From the NCBI GenBank assembly GCA_023404955.1, contig JAEXZY010000139.1:1-64000 (forward strand): 64,000 nt of DNA, read 5' to 3'. Under the pieces are notes generated by a model. That model made no database searches, was not told where the DNA came from, and saw only the letters and a program-made list of their open reading frames with translations. This document shows positions 25,095 through 31,909 of the stretch, in pieces. This DNA is from Actinomycetes bacterium. GTDB lineage: Bacteria > Actinomycetota > Actinomycetes > Mycobacteriales > Mycobacteriaceae. The position numbers and the translations under genes were made by a program. Each line of letters begins with the position of its first letter. Within the stretch, counting starts at the first letter, position 1.

Positions 25095-26243
25095 TCAGCC
25101 AACCGCGGCGGCCCAGTTCTCCGACAGGTACTTCGAGGCGGCCTCGGTCTGCTGCGGCGTCGGCACGGTGACCGGCCCGTCGACGACCGGCAGCGCCTTG
25201 GCGACCTCGGCGTTGAGCGTCTTGCTGGCCAGCATGTTGTCGGCGCGCACCGGCCGGACGCCCCCCTCGGCGTAGAGGTTCTGGCCCTCGTCGCTGTAGA
25301 GGAACTCCTGCCACAGCCGCGCCGCTGCCGGATGCGGGGCTTCCTTGTTGATCGCCTGGTAGTAGTACCCGGCGACCGCGGCGTTCGGCGGGACGACCAC
25401 CGTCCACGACGGAAGTTTCTTCGTCTCAGACGAATTCGTGTAGTTCCAGTCGATCACCACCGGCGTCTGGCCGGACTCGATGGTCGCCGGCGTCGGGTCG
25501 ACCGGCAGGAAGTTGCCCGCCTGCTTGAGCTTGCGGAAGAACTCGACGCCCGGGGCGATGTCGTCGGCGGACCCGCCCTGCGAGAGCGCCACCATCAGCA
25601 CCCCGGAAAACGCGGCGCCGGCCTGCGTCGGGTCACCGTTGAGTGCGACCTTGCCCTGGTATTCGGGCTTGAGCAGATCGTTGACGTTCGTCACCGGCGG
25701 GACCTTGGCCGAGTCGAAGCCGATCGACATGTAGCCGCCGTAGTCGTTGACCCACGCCCCGTTCGGATCCTTGAAGGCGGCCGGCACGTCGTCGAAGGTC
25801 GCCACCTTGTACGGCGCGAACATCGCGGTGTTGGCTAGGGCCACTGACTGGCCGAGGTCGAACACATCCGGTGCGCTGCTGCGGCCCTTCTGCTGATTGG
25901 CCGCGTTGATCTCGTCCTGGCTCGACGCATCGGGTTGGGCCGAGTTCACCTTGATGCCGTACTTGTCGGAGAAGGCCTTGATGATCGCCCCGTAGTTGGC
26001 CCAATCCGGCGGCAGCGCAATGACATTGAGCTCGCCCTCGCCCTTCGCCGCCTCGACGAGGCCGTCCATGCCGCCGAAATCCTGCGCTGACGTCGCCTCG
26101 GCGGCCTTGCCACCGGACTGCGTCTGCGAACCCGAGTCGTTCTTCTCCGGCGGAGCACACCCCGCAGCACCGACGACCAGCAGTGCGGAAGCGGCGCAGA
26201 CGAGGAACCGGGACAGTCGTCCAGTGGTGTTGGCAGAGGGCAT
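25095..26243 (-). CDS. ABC importer solute-binding lipoprotein (PotD/AfuA-like)
   Basis: A 382-residue extracellular binding protein. The signal peptide ends in a lipobox VVGAAGCAPP (Cys29). A Gly/Ser/Gln linker precedes the mature two-lobe fold: EGELNVIALPPDWANYGAII, FSDKYGIKVNSAQPDASSQDEINA, NGDPTQAGAAFSGVLMVAL, QTPVVIDWNY, AVAGYYYQAINKEAPHPAAARLWQEFLYS. This is the family 1 type that carries polyamines, iron, thiamine or organophosphonates. The ligand cannot be chosen from sequence alone. It is the first gene of the importer operon and diverges from an F420-type oxidoreductase gene. Confidence 0.9.
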   Translation of the reverse strand: MPSANTTGRLSRFLVCAASALLVVGAAGCAPPEKNDSGSQTQSGGKAAEATSAQDFGGMDGLVEAAKGEGELNVIALPPDWANYGAIIKAFSDKYGIKVNSAQPDASSQDEINAANQQKGRSSAPDVFDLGQSVALANTAMFAPYKVATFDDVPAAFKDPNGAWVNDYGGYMSIGFDSAKVPPVTNVNDLLKPEYQGKVALNGDPTQAGAAFSGVLMVALSQGGSADDIAPGVEFFRKLKQAGNFLPVDPTPATIESGQTPVVIDWNYTNSSETKKLPSWTVVVPPNAAVAGYYYQAINKEAPHPAAARLWQEFLYSDEGQNLYAEGGVRPVRADNMLASKTLNAEVAKALPVVDGPVTVPTPQQTEAASKYLSENWAAAVG

Positions 26244-26355
26244 GGTTGAGACCTTCCGGTGAGCAGGAGGCGGCGCAGTGGCGCGGCGATTACCTGGCCG
26301 TGTCATCGCGGTGAACCATAACCTGGCGGCGCTGCTCGCGCCTAGGGTTGAGCCG

Positions 26356-26775
26356 GTGAGCATGTCCCGGCCTGTCACCAGGTTCGGTGGCGCACCGGTC
26401 GCGGTGCTCGCGACCGTGCGGCCCGACGGTGCCCCGCACATCGTCCCGGTGGTGTTCGCGATGGCCGCCGATTGCGACGACGTGGTGTTCACCGCTGTCG
26501 ACGCGAAGCCGAAGTCGACGCAGCGGTTGCGCCGGCTGGACAACATCGCCCACCAGCCCGAGGTGAGCCTGCTCGTCGAGCACTACGACGACGACTGGTC
26601 GCGACTGTGGTGGGTGCGCGCGGACGGTACGGCGACGATCCACCACGACGGCGAGACGCTGGCGGCGGGATACGCGCAGCTGCGCGCCAAGTACCCGCAG
26701 TACCAGCACGTCGCGCTCGACGGCCCGGTGATCAGCATCCGGATCCACCGCTGGGCCTCCTGGGGTGGGGGCTAG
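26356..26775 (+). CDS. PPOX-class F420-dependent oxidoreductase (TIGR03668-like)
   Basis: A protein of about 139 residues with the split-barrel fold: VTRFGGAPVAVLATVRPDGA, PHIVPVVFAMAADCDDVVFTA, VDAKPKSTQRLRRLDNI, VSLLVEHYDDDWSRLWWVRADG and SIRIHRWASWGGG. The basic KPKSTQRLRRL stretch is the usual F420 phosphate-tail site of this subgroup. The start is either this GTG or the ATG two codons later; no ribosome site decides. It diverges from the ABC importer operon. Confidence 0.82.
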   Translation: MSMSRPVTRFGGAPVAVLATVRPDGAPHIVPVVFAMAADCDDVVFTAVDAKPKSTQRLRRLDNIAHQPEVSLLVEHYDDDWSRLWWVRADGTATIHHDGETLAAGYAQLRAKYPQYQHVALDGPVISIRIHRWASWGGG

Positions 26776-26854
26776 CCGGTAGTGGCTGTGGCGGCTTTCC
26801 GCCGTGGGGTTGGAGGTCAGCCGGGCAGACGCGAGGCCGGCGCGGCGGAAAAGT

Positions 26855-26876
26855 CGGGGGCACCATCACACCCCCG
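26855..26876 (+). promoter_or_regulatory. GC hairpin just upstream of the sigma-factor ribosome site
   Basis: CGGGGG (26855-26860) and CCCCCG (26871-26876) form a 6-base stem with a 10-base loop. The ribosome site GAGGAG (26879-26884) starts two bases later and the ATG is at 26890. The stem could modulate ribosome access, if it lies within the transcript. Confidence 0.4.
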
Positions 26877-26889
26877 CCGAGGAGCCCCG

Positions 26890-27465
26890 ATGACCGGTCA
26901 CCGCCAGCTCACCGAACGATTCGAACGCGACGCGGTGCCGCTGCTGCGCCAGTTGCGCGGCCACGCCGTGCGGCTGACCCGCGACCCGGTGAGCGCCGAC
27001 GATCTGCTGCAGGAGACCGCGGCCAGGGCGTTCGCCTCCTTCGGCGGGTTCCGGGAAGGCACGAATCTGGCCGGCTGGCTCTACCGCATCATGGTCAACG
27101 TCCACATCAGCGAGCATCGCAAGGCGCAGCGGCGGCCCACCCTGGAGTTCACCGACGAATTCTCCGAGCGCCAATTGCTCGGCCACCATCAGCGATCGGG
27201 CACCGAGCACTCCCCCGAGTCGCAGGTGCTGGCCATGATCGGGGACCCGGCGATCGCCGCGGCGATGCGCTCACTGCCGGAGGTGTACCGGACCGCGGTG
27301 TACTACGCCGACGTCGAGGGGCTCGCAGTCCGGGACGTCGCCGAACGGCTCGATGTGCCGATCGGAACCGTGATGTCCCGAGTGCATCGCGGCCGCAAAC
27401 GGCTGCGGCTGGCGCTGCGCGAGACGGCCAGGGCGGTCGGCTACTCGGTGCCCGAAGCGGCCTGA
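26890..27465 (+). CDS. ECF sigma factor, SigH/SigR-like, without adjacent anti-sigma gene
   Basis: A 191-residue group 4 sigma factor. Region 2 is at about residues 12-85 (PLLRQLRGHAVRLTRDPVSA, DDLLQETAARAFASF, GTNLAGWLYRIMVNVHISEHRK). Region 4 is at about residues 125-180 (SLPEVYRTAVYYADVEGLAVRDVAERL, PIGTVMSRVHRGRKRLRLAL). The NLAGWLYRI and VYYADVEG segments resemble SigH/SigR, the thiol-stress sigma factors. Those are normally followed by a zinc anti-sigma gene; here the next gene is on the other strand and overlaps the 3' end. Regulation must therefore come from elsewhere, perhaps including a hairpin before its ribosome site. Confidence 0.88.
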   Translation: MTGHRQLTERFERDAVPLLRQLRGHAVRLTRDPVSADDLLQETAARAFASFGGFREGTNLAGWLYRIMVNVHISEHRKAQRRPTLEFTDEFSERQLLGHHQRSGTEHSPESQVLAMIGDPAIAAAMRSLPEVYRTAVYYADVEGLAVRDVAERLDVPIGTVMSRVHRGRKRLRLALRETARAVGYSVPEAA

Positions 27466-28352
27466 CCGACCGGCCCCGCCGGTTCGGCGTCAGCCGGGGC
27501 GGCCATGCGCTCCTCCAAGGCGCCCTCGTCACGCCCCAGTGCGATGGTCCCCGCCACCATCGCCAGCGTGGAGATCGCCAGCACCACGGCGTCGAGACGG
27601 CCGACGTCGAGGTGTTCGCCGAGCACGACAGCGCCCAGGACGACGGCGATCACCGGTTCCAGGGTGAGCATCGTCGGCACGGAGGTCTGCAGAGATCCGG
27701 CGTGAAACGCGGACTGCTGCAACAGCACCGCGATCACGCCGAGGATGACCAGCAGATAGGGCACGGGCGTGACGAGGACGGCGACCAGCCCCTCGTGGGT
27801 GAGCACGTGCATGAAGAGTTTGGTCAGCACCGCGACCACCCCGAACAGCACGCCGACCGCGACCGCCAGCAGTACCGCCCGGCGCCAGTCGGCGCTGCGC
27901 GACGCGACGACGACGCAGGCGAGGACGGCCACGGTGCACACGACGGCGACGATCGCCGACGTCTGCAGGGAGGCCTCGTAATCACCCGGGCTGGGTTTGG
28001 CCAGTACGACGAACACCGCCAGTGCGGCGGTGAGCAACAGCGCCCACGCCCATTCCGCGCGGGTGACGCGGCGGTGGGCCAGCCGGGCCGACAGGGGCAA
28101 CGCGAACAACAGTGCCGACACCAGGATCGGTTGCACGAGCAGCAGCGAGCCGTTGGCCAGCGCCAGTGCCTGGAACACGAACCCGGCCACCGCCGCGGCG
28201 GTTCCGGCCCACCACAGCGGCCTGCGGATCAGTGTCAGCACCATGACGGCGCTGACGCCGTGCTCGGCGGGCACGTCGAGAGTCGCCCGCTGCCGCACCA
28301 CGATGCCGATGGCCAGGAACACCGCCGCCAGCAGCGACAGCAAGACGGTCAC
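27441..28352 (-). CDS. DMT/EamA-like membrane transporter
   Basis: A protein of about 303 residues with nine or ten hydrophobic helices and the duplicated EamA-like layout (VTVLLSLLAAVFLAIGIVV, ALANGSLLLVQPILVSALLFALPL, QQSAFHAGSLQTSVPTMLTLEPVIAVVLGAVVLGEHL). The second-half motif with Pro and Glu before GAVVLGE is typical of drug/metabolite exporters. The GTG at 28352 puts the first helix at the N-terminus; upstream in-frame GTG codons are alternatives. The substrate is unknown. Its C-terminal tail is Ala/Pro/Glu-rich and its gene overlaps the sigma-factor gene end. Confidence 0.78.
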   Translation of the reverse strand: MTVLLSLLAAVFLAIGIVVRQRATLDVPAEHGVSAVMVLTLIRRPLWWAGTAAAVAGFVFQALALANGSLLLVQPILVSALLFALPLSARLAHRRVTRAEWAWALLLTAALAVFVVLAKPSPGDYEASLQTSAIVAVVCTVAVLACVVVASRSADWRRAVLLAVAVGVLFGVVAVLTKLFMHVLTHEGLVAVLVTPVPYLLVILGVIAVLLQQSAFHAGSLQTSVPTMLTLEPVIAVVLGAVVLGEHLDVGRLDAVVLAISTLAMVAGTIALGRDEGALEERMAAPADAEPAGPVGQAASGTE

Positions 28353-28469
28353 GCCATGGCCGATCACCCGACAAGGACAGCACATCCGAGGGGCTGCTGC
28401 CCACCCGGCTCGGCGCGTGCCGATGATCGATCTTGTTTCAGCGCCGCGGAACTGGGCACTCCCTGCGCC

Positions 28470-28808
28470 ATGAATCTGCGGAGATTGCTCATGCTCGCCG
28501 GCGCGGTGGTGTTGCTCGTCGGGGTCATCGCGCTACTGGTGCCGGTGTCGGTGCCCGGACCGCAGGGCGACATCGGGTGCGGAAACGCGATCGCGTCGGA
28601 TCTCTCGCAGGCACGCGACGTCGACGGCAACAATCTGGCGAACCTGCCCGTGCTGAATGAGATCATTCCGCACAAGGATTTCGTGGCCGAGTGCCAGTCG
28701 GCGTTGTCGTCGCGACGCTCCTGGTCGATCCCGGTGGCCGTCGTGGGCGTTCTCGTGCTCGCCGGGTCGTTCTTCGTCGGCGGCCGCACCGGCCGGGTGC
28801 GAACCTAG
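28470..28808 (+). CDS. Small two-helix membrane protein
   Basis: A 112-residue protein with helix 1 (LLMLAGAVVLLVGVIALLVPV, about residues 6-26), an external loop of about 55 residues with two cysteines (IGCGNAIASD and VAECQSAL) that could form a disulfide, and helix 2 (SIPVAVVGVLVLAGSFFVGG). The tail is short and basic. Function is not recognised. It stands between convergent or divergent neighbours as a single gene. Confidence 0.65.
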   Translation: MNLRRLLMLAGAVVLLVGVIALLVPVSVPGPQGDIGCGNAIASDLSQARDVDGNNLANLPVLNEIIPHKDFVAECQSALSSRRSWSIPVAVVGVLVLAGSFFVGGRTGRVRT

Positions 28809-28814
28809 CCGTCT

Positions 28815-29120
28815 CTAGCTGGCGCGCTCGTCCTTGACCACCCGCAGCCGGGGCCGCTCCTGCGGTTCCGGCTGCGCCGATGTCTCGGGTGCGATCTTGT
28901 CGGTGACGGTCGCGGCCACGGAGTCGATGCGGTTGACGGCCCGGTCGCACAGCCCGCGCACCCGATCACCGGCGCCCTCCACGGCCGTGTCGACGTCGTC
29001 GGCCGCGCTGAGCAGGTAGGCCCGCATGTTCAGCCGCCACCGCTCACCGGCCAGCCGCAATCGGCGACGGAGCCGATCGTCGACCTCGACGGTCACATAC
29101 GGCAGCACTCGAAGCTTCAT
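28815..29120 (-). CDS. Small hypothetical protein
   Basis: A 101-residue protein, MKLRVLPYVTVEVDDRLRRRLRLAGERW at the start. An amphipathic central helix region follows (AADDVDTAVEGAGDRVRGL, CDRAVNRIDSVAATVTDKI), then a Pro/Glu-rich basic tail (PQERPRLRVVKDERAS). No signal peptide or membrane span is seen. I do not recognise the family. The start ATG is the only one that gives the full N-terminal strand-like segment. Confidence 0.6.
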   Translation of the reverse strand: MKLRVLPYVTVEVDDRLRRRLRLAGERWRLNMRAYLLSAADDVDTAVEGAGDRVRGLCDRAVNRIDSVAATVTDKIAPETSAQPEPQERPRLRVVKDERAS

Positions 29121-29166
29121 CTCCCGTGCCTCCCTGTGTGGATGCCTCCGCCCAGGGTAGCGGGAA

Positions 29167-29988
29167 TCAACGCGCCGCTCGGGCCACCTTCACTGCCGCT
29201 GCCGCATCCCGGCTCGCCTGCTTACCGGCTGCATACGCATCCTCGGCGGCGCCCAGCGCCTTTTCGGCTGTGCGCAGCGCCTCTTCGGCGGTGGCGAGGC
29301 GCTGGCGGGCGTCCTCAGCACCTAGCCGGGCTGCGGCTAGATCGGACTGCAGCTCCGGGAGAGCGGCGTCGGCGTCGGCCTGCCGTGCGAGAGCATCTCT
29401 CAGCTCGGGAGACGGGCCCCGGCGGGCCGGCCGCTGGGCCGGCGCGGCAGGCGCGGCAGGCGCGGCAGACCGGGCCGGGGGGCGCTTCGCCGACACCGCC
29501 GTCGCGACACCGAAATCGCCGAAGCCTGACCACTGTTCGGCCTTGGTCAACCGGCCCAGCCGCGCGAGCACGTCGGGATCGGCGACCGCCGCCTGCAGGG
29601 TCGAGACGACGTCGTCGCGCACCGCGGCCGACGGATCGGCGATCCCGGCCGCGACGAACCCGGCACGGCTCAGTTCCTCTACCAGCCGGCGCTGTTCGGA
29701 GGTCAGCGCGCGGATCGCCTCGCCGTCCATCGCCGCGTGCGCCTCCCGCAGCCGTGACCGCAGGTCTCCGAGCTGCGCTCGCGCGGTGCCTCTGAGCGCC
29801 AGCAGATTCACCACCCACGCCGCCACGGTCGGTTTGCGGCTGGCGCCGATCTGCTTCGCGGCGTCCCCGTCACCGGCCTTCTTGGCCGCGGCGGCCAACT
29901 CGGTGCGGCGCGCGGTGAAGTCCTCGGGACGAGCCGCGTACAGCGCGTCGAGTGCGTCGGACACCACGTCGGGTTCTCCGTCGGTCAC
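29167..29988 (-). CDS. Ala-rich coiled-coil protein of unknown function
   Basis: A 273-residue cytosolic protein. The N-terminal half is a conserved-looking helical region (DALDALYAARPEDFTARRTEL, KQIGASRKPTVAAWVVNLLAL, LREAHAAMDGEAIRALTSEQRRLVEEL, GFGDFGVATAVSAKRPPA). The C-terminal half is an Ala/Glu/Arg heptad region (ALPELQSDLAAARLGAEDARQRL, ATAEEALRTAEKALGAAEDAY), almost certainly a coiled coil. The start is one of three GTG codons (29988, 29997, 30003) immediately facing the divergent kup gene. The function is unknown. Confidence 0.7.
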   Translation of the reverse strand: MTDGEPDVVSDALDALYAARPEDFTARRTELAAAAKKAGDGDAAKQIGASRKPTVAAWVVNLLALRGTARAQLGDLRSRLREAHAAMDGEAIRALTSEQRRLVEELSRAGFVAAGIADPSAAVRDDVVSTLQAAVADPDVLARLGRLTKAEQWSGFGDFGVATAVSAKRPPARSAAPAAPAAPAQRPARRGPSPELRDALARQADADAALPELQSDLAAARLGAEDARQRLATAEEALRTAEKALGAAEDAYAAGKQASRDAAAAVKVARAAR

Positions 29989-29989
29989 A

Positions 29990-31909
29990 CTGTCCACTAT
30001 CACCGAGAACCCTGGTCGTCATCCACTCCGCCCGGCCATCGTGGTCGGCGCACTCGGAGTGGTGTTCGGCGACATCGGCACCAGCCCGATCTACACGCTG
30101 GCCACCGTCTTCGATCCTCATGACCCGCACCCGGTACCGGTGTCGCGCGAGCACGTCTACGGCGTGGTGTCGCTGATCTTCTGGTCGGTGATGATGATCG
30201 TGACGTTCACGTACGTGACGCTGGTGATGCGCGCCGACAACCACGGCGAGGGCGGCATCATGGCGTTGATCACGCTGGTCAAGAAGTTCTCCAAACCGTC
30301 AACGCGGCGCGTGTCCACGGTGCTGGCCGCGCTGGGCGTGTTCGGTGCGGCACTGTTCTTCGGCGACAGCATGATCACCCCGGCCATCTCCGTGCTTTCG
30401 GCGGTGGAGGGCGTCAAGGTCATCGACCCCGGGTTCGCCGACTTCGTGGTGCCGGTGACGGCGGTCATCATCGTGATCCTGTTCTCCGTGCAGCGCCGCG
30501 GCACGGAGACGGTGGGCCGGTTCTTCGGCCCGGTGATGATCCTGTGGTTCGCCGTGATCGGTGCGTGCGGCATCCGCGGCATCGTCGCCAATCCCGACAT
30601 CCTCTGGGCGCTGTCACCGACCCACGCGCTAGAGTTCCTCGCCGGGCGCTTCCACGTCGCGTTCTTCGCGCTCGCGGCGATCGTGCTCGCGGTGACCGGC
30701 GCCGAGGCGCTCTACGCCGACATGGGGCACTTCGGCCGCAAGGCCATCACCGTGGGCTGGCTGGGCCTGGTGCTGCCCGCCTGCACGCTCAACTACTTCG
30801 GGCAGGGCGCGCTGGTGCTCTCCGACGAACGCAACGTCGCCGCACCGTTCTTCCTCCTCGTTCCGGAGTGGGGCCGCATCCCGATCGTGCTGCTGGCCAC
30901 TGCGGCAACGGTGATCGCGTCGCAGGCGGTGATCACCGGCGCGTTCTCGGTGGCATCGCAGGCAGCCAAGCTCGGCTACCTGCCCCGGCTGCGGATCCAC
31001 TACACCTCGGCGAAAGCGATGGGGCAGGTCTACGTGCCCTGGATCAACGGGATGCTGATGGTCGCGGTGCTGATCCTGGTGTTCGCGTTCCGCAGTTCCT
31101 CGGCGCTGGCGTACGCGTTCGGGATGGCGGTCACCGGCACGATCACGATCACCACGCTGCTGTTCCTCTACATCGCCCGCACCCGCGCCGGGGCACCGCT
31201 GTGGTTGGTGGTCGGCGGTGGGGCCGTGCTGCTGACCGTCGACCTGATGTTCTTCGCGGCCAACATGACCAAGCTGGTGCACGGGGCGTGGCTGCCGCTG
31301 CTGATCGCCGTCGTCGCGTTCGTGGTGATGACGACGTGGCAGCGGGGCCGGGTGATCGTCACCGAGGAACGCCGCGAGGTCGAGGGCCCGATGCAGGAGT
31401 TCATCGACGGGCTGGCCACGATGGACCCTCCGTTGGTGCGGCTGCCGGGCACGGCCGTGTTCTTGAACAGAGGCGACGACACGGCGCCGCTGTCCATGCG
31501 CACGAACGTCGAGCACAACCACGTACTGGCCGAGCACGTCGTGATCGTGAGCCTGACCACCGAGCCGGTGCCCCGCATCCCCGATTCCGAGCGGCTCAGC
31601 GTCGACCGACTCGGGGTGGGTGACGACGGCATCGTGCACGTGGTGGCGCGGTTCGGTTACATGGAGCACATCAACGTGCCCCGGGTGTTGGGCATGCTGG
31701 ACGCCGAGCAGACCGAAGGCCCGCTCGATCTGGCGAACGCGACCTATTTCCTGTCCAAACTCGAACTGTGCGAAGGGGATCGGTCCTCGATGGCGCGTTG
31801 GCGCAAGCGGCTTTTCATCGCGACCTCGTACATCACCTCCGACGCCGCGGCCTACTTCGGGTTGCCGCTGGAACGTACCGTCGTCATCGGCTCACGTCTC
31901 GAGGTCTGA
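29990..31909 (+). CDS. kup: KUP-family low-affinity potassium transporter
   Basis: A protein of about 639 residues. Twelve hydrophobic helices follow the diagnostic first helix GALGVVFGDIGTSPIYTL, with GEGGIMALITLVKKFS, ALFFGDSMITPAISVLSAVEG, EALYADMGHFGRKAI, LNYFGQGALVLSD and GQVYVPWINGMLM. A soluble C-terminal domain of about 180 residues follows. K+ enters with H+ symport at the plasma membrane. The frame has no ATG or GTG before the first helix. The best full-length start is a CTG at 29990; a GTG at 30041 would begin inside helix 1. The C-terminus overlaps the convergent GH65 gene by 18 bases. Confidence 0.92.
   Translation: MSTITENPGRHPLRPAIVVGALGVVFGDIGTSPIYTLATVFDPHDPHPVPVSREHVYGVVSLIFWSVMMIVTFTYVTLVMRADNHGEGGIMALITLVKKFSKPSTRRVSTVLAALGVFGAALFFGDSMITPAISVLSAVEGVKVIDPGFADFVVPVTAVIIVILFSVQRRGTETVGRFFGPVMILWFAVIGACGIRGIVANPDILWALSPTHALEFLAGRFHVAFFALAAIVLAVTGAEALYADMGHFGRKAITVGWLGLVLPACTLNYFGQGALVLSDERNVAAPFFLLVPEWGRIPIVLLATAATVIASQAVITGAFSVASQAAKLGYLPRLRIHYTSAKAMGQVYVPWINGMLMVAVLILVFAFRSSSALAYAFGMAVTGTITITTLLFLYIARTRAGAPLWLVVGGGAVLLTVDLMFFAANMTKLVHGAWLPLLIAVVAFVVMTTWQRGRVIVTEERREVEGPMQEFIDGLATMDPPLVRLPGTAVFLNRGDDTAPLSMRTNVEHNHVLAEHVVIVSLTTEPVPRIPDSERLSVDRLGVGDDGIVHVVARFGYMEHINVPRVLGMLDAEQTEGPLDLANATYFLSKLELCEGDRSSMARWRKRLFIATSYITSDAAAYFGLPLERTVVIGSRLEV

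Noticed and set aside
26472..28808. A 778-codon plus-strand frame running from the F420 protein region to the small membrane protein.
   Set aside because: Only its last 112 codons are a plausible protein. The rest crosses the sigma-factor gene out of frame and the antisense transporter.
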